Origin: Nitratireductor sp. GISD-1A_MAKvit
GTDB taxonomy: Bacteria > Pseudomonadota > Alphaproteobacteria > Rhizobiales > Rhizobiaceae
Direction of reading: 5' to 3'
Length of the DNA stretch: 64,000 nt
Assembly: GCF_040819555.1 (NCBI RefSeq)
Contig: NZ_CP161920.1
Span: 137,501-201,500, forward strand
A program made the translations under genes and the position numbers. Shown piece after piece: positions 1-8,964 of this stretch (positions within the stretch are counted from its first letter, which is position 1; each line of letters begins with the position of its first letter). The notes beneath the pieces were generated by a model. That model worked only from the letters and a program-made list of their open reading frames with translations. It was not told the origin of the DNA and made no database searches.

Positions 1-1160
1 GGCACATTGCCCACCTGCGCCACCACGAACAGCGCCATGCCCATGGGCGGCGTGAGGATCGAGATCATCAGGTTCAAGACCACGATGATCCCGAAATGGA
101 TCGGGTCGATGCCGTACCCCATCGCCACCGGCACCAGGATCGGCACGACGATCAGGAGAATCACCAGCGATTCGATGAAACAGCCAAGCAGGAAGATCAT
201 CAGGTTGACGGCGATGAGGAAGCTCAGCGGCCCATCCGTCAATGTCAGAAAAAGCTGCGTGATCTGCTGTGGTGCCTGTTCGCGCGCGAGGATGAAGCCA
301 AGCAGCCCCACGCCCGCAACAATCGTTGCAATGGACGCGGAGGTAGCCGTGGTTTCGTAGATCGCGTCCCAAAGGCGCTTCAGGGTCAACTCGCGATAAA
401 AGGCCAGATCGATCAGGATGGCATAGAGCACGGTCACTGCCGCCGCCTCTGTCGGCGAAAAGAGACCGCTGAATATGCCGCCCACGATAACGAAAGGTGT
501 TGCGAGCGCCGGGAACGACTTGACGAACAGGACACCGACATTGCCCGCTCCCTGCCATTCATCTCTCGGATAGTTGCGCCGTCGGGCGATCACATAGACC
601 ATCACCATCAGCGAGACGGCACAAAGAACTCCGGGGACGACACCGCCCAGAAACAGCCGCCCGATGGAGGTGTTCGACACCACGCCATAAAGCACCATGG
701 TGATGGATGGCGGCACCAGCGGGCCGATCATCGACGATGCTGCAGTCACTGCGCCGGAAAAATCGTCGTCATAGCCGGCCTCCCGCATCGATTCGATTTC
801 CATCTTTCCTAGTCCGCCCGCATCGGCCAGTGCCGAGCCGGACATGCCCGAGAAGAAAAGCGAGGCGAGCACGTTCACATGGCCAAGCCCGCCCGTGATG
901 TGCCCCACCAGCGCACGTGCAAAGCCGAAAAGATGGCGCGTGATGCCAGCCGAGTTGAGGATCGCCGCCGCGAGGATGAAGAGCGGGACGGCGAGTAGCG
1001 GAAAGCTGTTCAGCCCGTCGACCATGCGCTGCATGGCGAAGGAAATGCCCATGCCCGAGTAATAGAAATAGCCCATCGACACGAAGATCATGGCGACGCC
1101 GATCGGCACGCCAACCAACACCATGGCAAGCCAGGCCGCTCCAATGGTCGCGAGGATCAT
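1..1160 (-). CDS. TRAP transporter large permease DctM/SiaM type (3' end outside window)
   Basis: This is the large membrane subunit of a tripartite ATP-independent periplasmic transporter, which drives ion-coupled uptake of the ligand handed over by the DctP-type receptor. The minus-strand frame is open from the ATG at 1160 to the window edge, about 386 codons of the usual ~425-435. Repeated hydrophobic segments are visible, as is the family stretch SMIGPLVPPSITM. The start overlaps the stop of the small-permease gene as ATGA, so the two are translationally coupled. Family assignment is secure; the sialic acid substrate is inferred from the neighbouring SiaP-like receptor and NanA-like lyase. 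Confidence 0.93.
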   Translation of the reverse strand, partial: MILATIGAAWLAMVLVGVPIGVAMIFVSMGYFYYSGMGISFAMQRMVDGLNSFPLLAVPLFILAAAILNSAGITRHLFGFARALVGHITGGLGHVNVLASLFFSGMSGSALADAGGLGKMEIESMREAGYDDDFSGAVTAASSMIGPLVPPSITMVLYGVVSNTSIGRLFLGGVVPGVLCAVSLMVMVYVIARRRNYPRDEWQGAGNVGVLFVKSFPALATPFVIVGGIFSGLFSPTEAAAVTVLYAILIDLAFYRELTLKRLWDAIYETTATSASIATIVAGVGLLGFILAREQAPQQITQLFLTLTDGPLSFLIAVNLMIFLLGCFIESLVILLIVVPILVPVAMGYGIDPIHFGIIVVLNLMISILTPPMGMALFVVAQVGNV

Positions 1161-1636
1161 TGGCGGATCTCCCCGGCGTCTCCGCCACGAATGAGCATGG
1201 CAAGCCGCCGCGCAATGCGATGCAGGATAAGGACCGAGGCCACCAGCCCCGAGGCATAGAGAACCGCATCGCTCATGGGCAGCGTCACCGCTTCATTGTT
1301 CCAGGTGCGCAGCACGGTCCTGTAGGAGATCCAGACGAGGTGGGCGACGATCGCCAGATAGACCACGTCAATCAGAATGAAGAGCAGGCGGCGCCAGGAG
1401 AGCGGCAGGGCGTCGGCAATAAAGCCCATGCGCAGCTGGCCGTTCTGGCGCTCCACCTCGGCGATGCCGATGAAGGCCATCCACACCCAGATCCAGCGTG
1501 CCGCTTCCTCGGTCCAGACCGGCCCGGTGAAGAGTGGTGTGCGACCGAAGATCTGGATCAGCAGCACGCCGAACAACACTATGAAGAGTATGGAAGCGAC
1601 ACAGCCTTCGACGCTGTATCTGCGCAGAAACGACAT
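1157..1636 (-). CDS. TRAP transporter small permease DctQ/SiaQ type
   Basis: A 159-residue protein with four hydrophobic segments, the normal size and layout of the small TRAP membrane subunit. The WTEEAARWIWVW segment after the first membrane pair is typical of DctQ. I chose the ATG at 1636 (MSFLRRYS) because the frame upstream is Pro/Arg/Gly-rich and does not look coding. It lies 57 bp downstream of the receptor gene and overlaps the large-permease gene by 4 bp. It should form the membrane complex with the large permease. Confidence 0.9.
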   Translation of the reverse strand: MSFLRRYSVEGCVASILFIVLFGVLLIQIFGRTPLFTGPVWTEEAARWIWVWMAFIGIAEVERQNGQLRMGFIADALPLSWRRLLFILIDVVYLAIVAHLVWISYRTVLRTWNNEAVTLPMSDAVLYASGLVASVLILHRIARRLAMLIRGGDAGEIRQ

Positions 1637-1693
1637 TCGAAAACCCCAGCCATCGAGGGAAAGGCGGCGGGGGCCGGGGCCCCGCACCATGCT

Positions 1694-2656
1694 TCAGTCG
1701 CCGATCACTTCGGCAATCGACCCTTCGCCGAACTCGGCTTCAAGTTCGTCGTAGTAGGGTTTCATGGCGGCGCGGAAGGGTTCGAGATCCGGCTCCGTGA
1801 TTGTCAGGCCGCGCTCCTTGAACGTCTCCAGCAGTTCTTCCTCGGCCTTGAAGGTCAGTTCATCGGAGACATCGCCGCCAGCCTCGACAGCCGTCTGCAC
1901 CCATTCCTTTTCCTGATCGGACAGACCATCCCAGACCGATTTGGAAATCTGCACCGCCGAGGATGCCACGAAGTGATTGGTGAGCGCGATGTGGCTTTGC
2001 ACCTCGTAGAACTTCATCGCCTCGATGGTCGGCAGGGGGTTTTCTTCGGCATCCACCTGGTTGGTCTGGAGCGCGAGATAGACCTCCTGAAACGCCACCG
2101 GCGCTGGCGTCGCGCCCACATTCTCGGCATAGGCGATGAGGAACGGCACATTCGGCGTGCGCATGCGCAGGCCCTTCATGTCGTCCATGGATTCGATCGC
2201 CTTGTTCGAGGTGGTCTGGCGTGTGCCGTAATACCAGGTGTCGAGGAGCTCGATGCCCTGTGCGGCAAACTTCTCGTCCATCTTCTGGCCCCATGGCCCA
2301 GCAACGATCTTTTGCAGATGATCGAAATCGCGCACCACATAAGGCGCACCGATCAGCTTCAGCTCTGGGATCACATAGCTCATGTCCGGATAGCCCGTCA
2401 TGACCATGTCGAGCTCGCCGGCCTGTACCTGCGCCACCATGGCCTTGAAGTCGCCCAGCTGCGAGGACGGGAAGATTTTTACCGTCATTTCGCCGCCGGA
2501 AATCTCGGCAAGTTTTTCCTGAAACGCCTGCGCGCCACGATAGACATTCGACACCTCGTTGTCCTGCATGCCAAAGGTCAGTTCCTTCGCCTGCAGTGCA
2601 GCGGAGCTGAGGGCGAGCGCTGCCGCGCCGAGCATCAGTTTCGAAATCAGTTTCAT
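1694..2656 (-). CDS. TRAP solute receptor, SiaP-like
   Basis: A 320-residue periplasmic receptor with a Lys-containing signal peptide of about 23 residues ending ALQA. The core has the DctP/SiaP landmarks: an LRMRTPN segment carrying the carboxylate-binding arginine, then VGATPAPVAFQEVYLALQT, EENPL and a KFYEVQ segment. The last ~40 residues include PDLEPFRAAMKPYYDE. From memory these match the sialic acid receptor SiaP of Haemophilus closely. It is the first transporter gene after the GntR regulator (45-bp gap). Role: high-affinity capture of a sialic acid or a related acidic sugar. Substrate is an inference; the family is sure. Confidence 0.85.
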   Translation of the reverse strand: MKLISKLMLGAAALALSSAALQAKELTFGMQDNEVSNVYRGAQAFQEKLAEISGGEMTVKIFPSSQLGDFKAMVAQVQAGELDMVMTGYPDMSYVIPELKLIGAPYVVRDFDHLQKIVAGPWGQKMDEKFAAQGIELLDTWYYGTRQTTSNKAIESMDDMKGLRMRTPNVPFLIAYAENVGATPAPVAFQEVYLALQTNQVDAEENPLPTIEAMKFYEVQSHIALTNHFVASSAVQISKSVWDGLSDQEKEWVQTAVEAGGDVSDELTFKAEEELLETFKERGLTITEPDLEPFRAAMKPYYDELEAEFGEGSIAEVIGD

Positions 2657-2701
2657 GCAATCCTCCCTTGGAATGTCGAACAGGCCTCCGGGCCTGTCAT
2701 G

Positions 2702-3478
2702 TCAGTCAGTTTTGTCTTCTTCTTTCTGAAAGTAGTCCGAAACCTTCCGCGGGCTTTTCAGCCGTGCGCGGTAGGAGCGCGCCAGATGCCGGTCCATCAC
2801 ATCCGTCGCGGTGATGATGTCGCCATCGATGATGGCCTGATAGATCGCCCGGTGTTCTTCATAGGCAATCGTGTCGTATCGAGCCGGATCGTCCGTTTGC
2901 GGCCGCTGCGCGAGCATGGCGCTGACGAACATGTCGTGCAGGCTGAGAATCACCGGATTGCCGACCACCGAAACAAGAACCCTGTGAAAGGCGATATCGG
3001 TGCGGGCAAATTCAGGGGTGCCTATCGTCTCGAAATTTTCTTCCAGTGCTGCGCGCAGCTTGGCTATCTGCACATTGTCGGCCCGCTTGGTAGCCTCACG
3101 CGCAGCACCCGCCTCGATGAACTGGCGCATCTGCTCAAGATGTGCACCGCTCTCCGCGTCGCCAAAGATGTCGCGGATATGATCGCCGGCCAGTTGCAGA
3201 ACGGTCTGCAGCGAGGGGCGCGCCACACGCGGCCGGCGACCGGCACCAGCTTCCGCGTAACCGCGCGCCTGCATCTGCTGAAGCGCTGCCCGCACGGTCG
3301 GGCGCGAAGCGGAGAAGCGCTCGCAAAGTTCGCGTTCGGTCGGCAAAAAAGCCCCGGTTTCAAGCCGGCCTTCCCGCGCCTCCTCGATCAACGCCTCGGC
3401 GATCTCATCAGAGACGCTCCGCGTCTCGACCATTTCTCCCGATTGGGCAGCGGACACGTTTTTCAACTCCCATACCAC
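2702..3478 (-). CDS. GntR/FadR-family (FCD) transcriptional regulator
   Basis: A 258-residue regulator. Residues about 20-85 form the winged helix (FLPTERELCERFSASRPTVR). The helical FCD ligand domain follows, with the histidines of HRVLVSVVGNP and EHRAIYQAI in the places where this family binds a metal. The start used is GTG at 3478, preceded by AGGAA; an internal ATG at 3433 is an alternative that keeps the HTH. It heads gntR-dctPQM and is divergent from the lyase. A perfect 15-bp palindrome in the shared promoter region is the likely operator, so it probably represses both arms and is relieved by the substrate or lyase product (inference). Confidence 0.9.
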   Translation of the reverse strand: MVWELKNVSAAQSGEMVETRSVSDEIAEALIEEAREGRLETGAFLPTERELCERFSASRPTVRAALQQMQARGYAEAGAGRRPRVARPSLQTVLQLAGDHIRDIFGDAESGAHLEQMRQFIEAGAAREATKRADNVQIAKLRAALEENFETIGTPEFARTDIAFHRVLVSVVGNPVILSLHDMFVSAMLAQRPQTDDPARYDTIAYEEHRAIYQAIIDGDIITATDVMDRHLARSYRARLKSPRKVSDYFQKEEDKTD

Positions 3479-3524
3479 CCTGCTTTCCTGACAGCATCAC
3501 AGGGTTTGTTGTCCAAACTCAGTT

Positions 3525-3539
3525 TTTGGTATTACCAAA
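3525..3539. promoter_or_regulatory. Probable GntR operator between gntR and nanA
   Basis: TTTGGTATTACCAAA is a perfect 7+1+7 palindrome, 47 bp upstream of the gntR start and 113 bp upstream of the lyase start. FCD-type GntR regulators commonly bind short TTGGTnnnACCAA-like sites, and the NanR half-site of E. coli is GGTATA. Binding has not been shown; position and symmetry are the evidence. Confidence 0.65.
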
Positions 3540-3651
3540 CATTATTCTTGTCAAACAAAAATCCCCTTCTATGCTGATGCAACCTGCCAAAGCGGCGATG
3601 CCGACGCGGGCGGGACAAGAACGTCGATATTAAACTGCAAGGAACTGCCGC

Positions 3652-4548
3652 ATGACCAATCCGCTGGCGGGTATGTATGCCGCCCTCCTCACCGGCCTCA
3701 GTGACAAGGGCGATTTCGACCCGGCGCGCCAGAAGGCGATCGATGCCTATGTGCTGGGCCAGGGGCTCGACGGGCTTTATGTCGGCGGCAGCAGCGGCGA
3801 ATCGGGGCTACTGGGTGTCGACGAGCTTCTGGCGCAGCAGGCAGTGGTCGCCGAAAGTGCCCAAGGTTCCGCCGCAACGCTGATCGCCCATGTGGGTGTT
3901 CCCAATCTTCGGGATTCGATCCGGCTTGCACAGAACGCCCAGAAATTCGGCTATCACGGCCTTTCGGCCCTGCCGCCCCACGCCTACCCTTTCTCGGATC
4001 GAGAGATCTTCGCCTATTACGAAGCGCTTGCGGCAGCCACAGACCTGCCCCTCATTGTCTATGAAGTACCGATCCGCACAGGGCGTCCGTTCAGTCTTGA
4101 CCTGCTCGGGCGCATTCTCACGCTCCCCGGTGTAGGCGGCATCAAGTTCACCTCGATGGATCTTTTCAAGTTCGCCACTCTGCGGCGGCGGTTTCCGGAG
4201 AAGACGTTTTTCTTCGGTTTTGACGAAGTCTACCTCTCGGGCGCAGTCATGGGCGCACATGGCGGTATCGGCACCACCTACAATCTCCTTGGCAGGCTCT
4301 ATGCCGCGCTCAACGAGGCGGTGAAGAACGGCTCGCTGGAGCGCGCCCAGGAACTCCAGACGATCTCGCAGCGATTCGTGGAAGCTCTGCTGGAAACCGG
4401 CGTGCTTCCGGGCATGAAGGCAGCACTCCGCATGCGCGGGGTCGACTGCGGACCGACGCGCCTTCCCCTCGCACCGCTGGTCGATGATTGCGATGCGCGA
4501 ATCGGTGCCATTCTGGCCGATCCGGAGATCGCCGCCTGGGTGGGGTGA
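3652..4548 (+). CDS. nanA: N-acetylneuraminate lyase-like aldolase (DHDPS/NAL family)
   Basis: A 298-residue class I aldolase predicted to cleave N-acetylneuraminate to N-acetylmannosamine and pyruvate in the cytoplasm. The numbering coincides with E. coli NanA: GGSSGES at 45-51 (S47, S48 in place of Thr), Tyr137 in YEVP, the Schiff-base Lys165 in GIKFTS, Thr167, Gly189, Asp191, Glu192, and Thr208 where E. coli has Ser. Those sugar-binding positions separate it from DapA. It stands alone on the plus strand opposite gntR-dctPQM. No nanE or nanK is next to it, so the ManNAc branch must be encoded elsewhere or the true substrate is a related 3-deoxy-2-keto acid. An AAGGA box precedes the ATG. 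Confidence 0.82.
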   Translation: MTNPLAGMYAALLTGLSDKGDFDPARQKAIDAYVLGQGLDGLYVGGSSGESGLLGVDELLAQQAVVAESAQGSAATLIAHVGVPNLRDSIRLAQNAQKFGYHGLSALPPHAYPFSDREIFAYYEALAAATDLPLIVYEVPIRTGRPFSLDLLGRILTLPGVGGIKFTSMDLFKFATLRRRFPEKTFFFGFDEVYLSGAVMGAHGGIGTTYNLLGRLYAALNEAVKNGSLERAQELQTISQRFVEALLETGVLPGMKAALRMRGVDCGPTRLPLAPLVDDCDARIGAILADPEIAAWVG

Positions 4549-4632
4549 TCTTCACGCCCCGGTCTTCCTCATCTTGTCGTTTCCCGCCTGACGGCTAGAA
4601 CTGTCACCGCAGTTGGATTGGAGTGGGTAGTC

Positions 4633-5070
4633 ATGGGCGTGACATTCGAAATTTCCGACACACCGGATGAGGCGGCGCTCGCGCGAGTGGAAAGCGAACT
4701 CGCCGCTTTCAACGACGCCAATGTCGGGCCTTCGGAAAAGGCCACGCTTGCCATCCTCGTGCGCGATGAGACCGGAACCGTACTTGCCGGCATCTCCGGC
4801 TACACCGCATGGGGCTGGCTCTATGTTCAGAAACTCTGGGTGGACGAAAGCCTGCGTGGGCAGGGCATGGCCGGGCGCATGCTGGCTGCGGCGGAAGAAG
4901 AAGCAGAGCGGCGCGGTTGCCATGGAGCCTTCATCGACACGTTCAATCCCGGCGCTGAGAAGGTCTATACGCGCCAGGGCTATGAGGAGTTCGGCCGGCT
5001 GGAAGATTTTCCGAAAGGCCGCAGCCGCATCTTTCTTCAAAAGCGGCTGGGCCGTGTTTCCGGCGATTAG
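4633..5070 (+). CDS. GNAT-family N-acetyltransferase
   Basis: A 145-residue acetyltransferase-fold protein. The acetyl-CoA site appears as [17 protein letters not shown] (the R/Q-x-x-G-x-G/A loop), followed by the C-terminal pattern [35 protein letters not shown] typical of the RimI/Acetyltransf_1 group. The ATG at 4633 has GGAGTGGG just upstream and is preferred over a TTG at 4618. It converges on anmK and overlaps its end by 4 bp. The acceptor substrate cannot be read from the sequence. Confidence 0.85.
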   Translation: MGVTFEISDTPDEAALARVESELAAFNDANVGPSEKATLAILVRDETGTVLAGISGYTAWGWLYVQKLWVDESLRGQGMAGRMLAAAEEEAERRGCHGAFIDTFNPGAEKVYTRQGYEEFGRLEDFPKGRSRIFLQKRLGRVSGD

Positions 5071-6194
5071 CGGGCAATCTTTCCGCCGCGCAGCGGCTCG
5101 GGTGCGCCCGTCGTCGTCGGGAAGCTGATCGGCAGGTCACGCAGCACGCGCACCGCCAGAAAGGCGAAGCACTCGGCCTCGATGGCGTCGCCACGCCAGC
5201 CGACGGTTTCGGCGGGAGCGGCATCCACGCCGGCGCGTTCGCCCAGCATCTTCATGATGGTCGGGTTGTGCCGGCCGCCCCCGCATACGATCAGCCGCTT
5301 GGGCCGAACCGGCAGAAGATCGAGCGCCTTGCCGACCGCCGATGCGGTGAAGGCCGTCAGCGTCGCAGCGCCCGTGCTTGCGTCGAGACCGTCGGCCATG
5401 GACGCACCGAAATCGAACCGGTCGAGCGATTTCGGATAGGGCGCGGTGAGATAGGGATGCTTCAAAAGCTCCACCAGCCGCGCCTCGTCCACCGTTCCCG
5501 ATGCCGCCAGCGCCCCGTCGCGGTCCATCTCGCCAAGCCCCTGCGCCTTGACGAAATCGTTGATCGGGGCATTCGCCGGGCCGGTGTCGAACGCGATCAC
5601 GCGGTCCGCGCCATCCCACCAGGTCACATTGGCCACGCCGCCCAGATTGAGGACCGCCGTCTCGCCGCTCGTATCCACATCGCCCAAGAGAGCCGCGTGA
5701 TAGGCTGCCGAAAGCGGGGCGCCCTGCCCGCCGGCGCGCATGTCCGCCGAGCGGAAATCATAGACCACCGGACAGCCCAAAATAGAGTGCATCAACGCGC
5801 CGTCACCGAGCTGCCGCGTCTCGCCGAGCCGCCCTTCCTGCGGCGCACGGTGCAGAACCGTCTGCCCATGAAAACCGACCGCGCCGATGTCGTCCATGGT
5901 CAGACCATGGCTTTCCACCAGCGCACGCACGGCCTCTGACTGGGCGCGCGTCAAAACCTCTTCCGCCTCGGCAAAGATCGCCGGTTCATCGCCCTTAAAA
6001 TTCCAGGCCCGCGCCTGTTGCAGCGTTTCTTCCAGAAGGTCGCGTGTCGATTGCGGATAAGGCGCCAGCGTGTAGGCGCCAAACGCCTCGATGCGCTCGC
6101 CATCCGTTTTCAGAAGCGCCACGTCGATGTTTCCGTCGAGTACGGTGCCGGTCATCAGGCCAACGGCCCAGATCGGTTCGAATCCCTCAGCCAT
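5067..6194 (-). CDS. anmK: Anhydro-N-acetylmuramic acid kinase
   Basis: A 375-residue sugar kinase of the AnmK family, which opens the 1,6-anhydro ring and phosphorylates anhydro-MurNAc to MurNAc-6-phosphate, the substrate of MurQ. The phosphate-binding stretch at residues 12-24 reads [13 protein letters not shown] rather than the usual GxMSGTSxDGxD. The catalytic-aspartate region [12 protein letters not shown] is present, as are GFHGQT and the C-terminal [10 protein letters not shown]. The ATG at 6194 is chosen because the residues before it (RRIGAH and upstream) do not resemble the family. It is the last gene of the murQ-ABC-hydrolase-anmK run, 8 bp after the hydrolase, which fits a recycling role. 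Confidence 0.9.
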   Translation of the reverse strand: MAEGFEPIWAVGLMTGTVLDGNIDVALLKTDGERIEAFGAYTLAPYPQSTRDLLEETLQQARAWNFKGDEPAIFAEAEEVLTRAQSEAVRALVESHGLTMDDIGAVGFHGQTVLHRAPQEGRLGETRQLGDGALMHSILGCPVVYDFRSADMRAGGQGAPLSAAYHAALLGDVDTSGETAVLNLGGVANVTWWDGADRVIAFDTGPANAPINDFVKAQGLGEMDRDGALAASGTVDEARLVELLKHPYLTAPYPKSLDRFDFGASMADGLDASTGAATLTAFTASAVGKALDLLPVRPKRLIVCGGGRHNPTIMKMLGERAGVDAAPAETVGWRGDAIEAECFAFLAVRVLRDLPISFPTTTGAPEPLRGGKIAR

Positions 6195-6202
6195 GTGCGC
6201 TC

Positions 6203-7216
6203 CTATCCTGCGTTCATGCAATCGCCGACCGCCTGTCGCAGCGCAGCGATGCCGCTGTCGAAATGCCGGGTCGGATGTATGCGGTTGGTGAGAAGGGTCC
6301 ACGCACGGCCATTGTCGAAATCGACCCACAGCCCTGTTCCCGTGAAGCCCGTATGCCCGATCGTGCCGGCGCTGGCCAGCGCCCCGCCGGGCCAGTTTTC
6401 ATATGGCCGTTCCCAGCCATGGGTGCGTTTGTCGGAAAGCGGCGTGCGCATCAGCGCCACCGTCTCATCCCCATTGGCATCACCCTCAAAAAGCCCCGCC
6501 GCGAAATCGAGCACTGCATCCGCCGTACCGAACAGCCCCGCATGCCCTGCGCCCTCAAGGGCAGAACAATTGTCGTCATGCACCTCACCGCAAAGCACCC
6601 GGTGCCGCCATGTGCAGTCCTCGGTCGCCGCCGTCTTTTCTGGATCGGCGGTAAAGGCAAAGCCGGAGCCCGGGTCGAAATCGCGTAGCCTTTTGCCTTC
6701 AAGCCGCTCCAGCGCGAAACCGAGCAGTATGAAATTGATGTCGGAATAGACCGGCGGCCCTTTTTCCCAGCGCCGCTGGAGAATGAAGGCGCGCAAAAGT
6801 TCCGCGTCGCGGCCATAGGTATAGATCGGCTCCACCGCCGGAAACGGCGTCTGGTGGCCGAGGCACTGGCGAAATGTCACCTGCCGTTCCCACGCATTCG
6901 GATCATACTGGCGCAGATCCGGCAGAAGCGTGGTGAGCGGCGCATCGAGATCGATCACGCCTTCTTTCGCCAGCTCAAGAATGCGCGTGGTGGTGAAGAT
7001 CACCTTGGTCAGCGATGCGAGGTCGAACCAGGTGTCGGTGCGCATTTCGCGCTCGTGCGGCACACGCTGCGCATAGCCGGTGGCGCGCACCATGCGCCCG
7101 CCATCCCGGTCGATCACGCCGAGCACTCCGCCGGGTATGCGCCCCGCCTCCACCGAAGCGTTCAGCAGTTCAAAGGCGCGCTCGAAGCGCGGCGCAAAAC
7201 CGGGCGTATCCGTCAT
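6203..7216 (-). CDS. Serine hydrolase, class C beta-lactamase/penicillin-binding-protein-like fold
   Basis: A 337-residue protein with the serine beta-lactamase/esterase motifs: the nucleophile motif SLTK at 68-71 (in [13 protein letters not shown]) and a YSD triad near residue 165. The late part has HTGFTG, equivalent to the KTG box. No signal peptide is seen, so it probably acts in the cytoplasm. A protein of the same fold, AmiE, sits in the Bacillus murQ-murR-murP locus. By analogy this one may trim imported muropeptides (peptide or ester cleavage) before AnmK and MurQ. The exact reaction is not readable. ATG 7216 is used; a TTG at 7222 overlapping the ATPase stop is possible. Confidence 0.8.
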   Translation of the reverse strand: MTDTPGFAPRFERAFELLNASVEAGRIPGGVLGVIDRDGGRMVRATGYAQRVPHEREMRTDTWFDLASLTKVIFTTTRILELAKEGVIDLDAPLTTLLPDLRQYDPNAWERQVTFRQCLGHQTPFPAVEPIYTYGRDAELLRAFILQRRWEKGPPVYSDINFILLGFALERLEGKRLRDFDPGSGFAFTADPEKTAATEDCTWRHRVLCGEVHDDNCSALEGAGHAGLFGTADAVLDFAAGLFEGDANGDETVALMRTPLSDKRTHGWERPYENWPGGALASAGTIGHTGFTGTGLWVDFDNGRAWTLLTNRIHPTRHFDSGIAALRQAVGDCMNAG

Positions 7217-7218
7217 GC

Positions 7219-8964
7219 TCAAGCCTCCGCCCGCGCCATGTGGTCGGGGCCAAAACTCTGCCAGTTAGCCGGCTCCGGCTCAAAGCCCAGCGGCCGCACG
7301 AGCGAGGGCACCTGCCGCGTGTCCACCTCGAAGGTCTCCTTGCGCCGGTCGATGCTCGGCACCGCCGAGATCAGCCGTTTCGTATAGGCGTGCTTCGGGT
7401 CGGAGAGGATTGAGGCCGCATCGCCGATCTCGACGATCTGCCCCGCATAGACCACCGCGATGCGATGCGCGATGCGCTCCACCACCGCCATGTCGTGCGA
7501 AACGAACAGATAGGCGAGGCCGAACTCGCGCTGCAGGTCCACCAGCAGCTCCAGCACCTTGGCCTGCACCGAAACGTCAAGCGCCGAAACCGCCTCGTCC
7601 AGCACCACAACAGACGGGTTCAGCATCAGCGCGCGGGCGATGCACAGGCGCTGCCGCTGGCCGCCGGAAAACTCGTGCGGATAGCGCTCCAGCGCATTCT
7701 CCGGCAGGCCAACCCGGTCGAGCAGCATGCGCATGCGCGCCTGCGTTTCACCATTCAGCCTGCCACCGGCGGCAATCACCGGCTCGGCCAGAATGCTGTC
7801 CACCCGGAGCCGCGGATTGAGCGAGGCATAGGGGTTCTGGAACACCATCTGCACCGGTTTGCCGCTCTGCCGCGCTTCGCCATTCGTGTTGGCGGAGAAC
7901 GTGCCGCGCGTCGGCTCGACCAACCCCAGAATGGCGCGCGCCGTGGTCGATTTGCCCGAGCCGCTTTCGCCAACAATGCCCAGCGTCTCGCCCGGCATCA
8001 GGTCGAAATCGACCCCGTCCACCGCATGAACCGCACCGGTCTGCCGGCGCAGGAGACCGCCGGTCACCGGAAAGCGAACCGTCAGCCCTTCCACTTTAAG
8101 CGCCGGCGCAGCGCTGGGCTCGTCGGCCCGGCGATAGTCGGTGCGCGTGGCGCGCCCGGCCTCGAAATGCGGCACGGCGCTCAGAAGATGCTTCGTATAG
8201 GAGTGCTGTGGCGCATCGAGCACCGCGTCGAGCGGTCCCTGCTCCACCGCCTCGCCGTTCTGCATCACCATCACCTTGTCCGCGATGCCAGCCACCAGGC
8301 CGATGTCATGGGTGATGAAGATCATGCCCATATCGGTCTCGCGCTTCAGCTCGGCGAGAAGCGCCATGATCTGCGCCTGCACCGTCACGTCGAGCGCCGT
8401 GGTGGGCTCATCCGCGATCAGAAGACGCGGATTGCATGAAAGGGCAGTGGCGATCATCACGCGCTGGAGCATGCCGCCGGAAAGCTGGTGCGGACAGTAT
8501 TTCAGCCGCCTTGCCGCATCGGGAATACGCACCCGGTCGAGCGCGTCCTTCGCCGCGCCCCGCGCCTGCCTTCCCGTCAGGCCACGATGCAGGCGGAACG
8601 ATTCCTCGATCTGTTCGCCGATGGTCAGGACCGGGTTGAGCGAGGTCATCGGCTCCTGGAAGATCATGCCGATCTCGCCGCCGCGGATCTTCGTCAGTTC
8701 CGGCTCGCCGGCTGCTGCCAGATCGAGCGTGCTGCCGTCCTGCCGTGTAAATTGGATGGAGCCATCGAGAATGCGCCCGCCGCCGAAATCCACCAGCCGG
8801 TTGATCGACAGCGCGGTGACGGATTTGCCCGAACCGCTTTCGCCGACAATGGCCAGAGTCTCGCCGGCTGCGAGATCGAAGCTCACGCCATGGACGATTT
8901 CATTGTCTTCAGGCTTGCGGCCGAAACCGACGCGCAGGTTTGAAACGGACAAAAGCTGCGTCAT
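7219..8964 (-). CDS. Peptide ABC transporter ATPase, fused DppD-DppF type
   Basis: A 581-residue protein made of two ABC ATPase modules in tandem. Module one has Walker A GESGSGKS at 41-48, signature LSGGM and Walker B LLIADEPT. Module two has GESGSGKS near residue 328, signature FSGGQRQR and Walker B VVVLDEA. Each module ends with an oligopeptide-transporter C-terminal extension. The ATG at 8964 overlaps the stop of the permease gene as ATGA. It energises the importer encoded by the next two genes and the binding-protein gene upstream. The context (murQ, anmK) suggests muropeptides rather than general peptides, which is an inference. Confidence 0.92.
   Translation of the reverse strand: MTQLLSVSNLRVGFGRKPEDNEIVHGVSFDLAAGETLAIVGESGSGKSVTALSINRLVDFGGGRILDGSIQFTRQDGSTLDLAAAGEPELTKIRGGEIGMIFQEPMTSLNPVLTIGEQIEESFRLHRGLTGRQARGAAKDALDRVRIPDAARRLKYCPHQLSGGMLQRVMIATALSCNPRLLIADEPTTALDVTVQAQIMALLAELKRETDMGMIFITHDIGLVAGIADKVMVMQNGEAVEQGPLDAVLDAPQHSYTKHLLSAVPHFEAGRATRTDYRRADEPSAAPALKVEGLTVRFPVTGGLLRRQTGAVHAVDGVDFDLMPGETLGIVGESGSGKSTTARAILGLVEPTRGTFSANTNGEARQSGKPVQMVFQNPYASLNPRLRVDSILAEPVIAAGGRLNGETQARMRMLLDRVGLPENALERYPHEFSGGQRQRLCIARALMLNPSVVVLDEAVSALDVSVQAKVLELLVDLQREFGLAYLFVSHDMAVVERIAHRIAVVYAGQIVEIGDAASILSDPKHAYTKRLISAVPSIDRRKETFEVDTRQVPSLVRPLGFEPEPANWQSFGPDHMARAEA

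Noticed and set aside
1160..3577. An 805-codon open frame on the plus strand
   Set aside because: It lies opposite dctQ, dctP and gntR, is His/Arg-rich without any family pattern, and is explained by codon bias of the genes on the other strand. The same holds for the long antisense frames over chrA, fdsB, pyrC, murQ and the ABC genes.
3652..4548. Dihydrodipicolinate synthase (DapA)
   Set aside because: The residues that bind sialic acid in NanA (S47, T167, G189, D191, E192 region) are kept at the same numbering, and the SiaP-like transporter is divergent from it.
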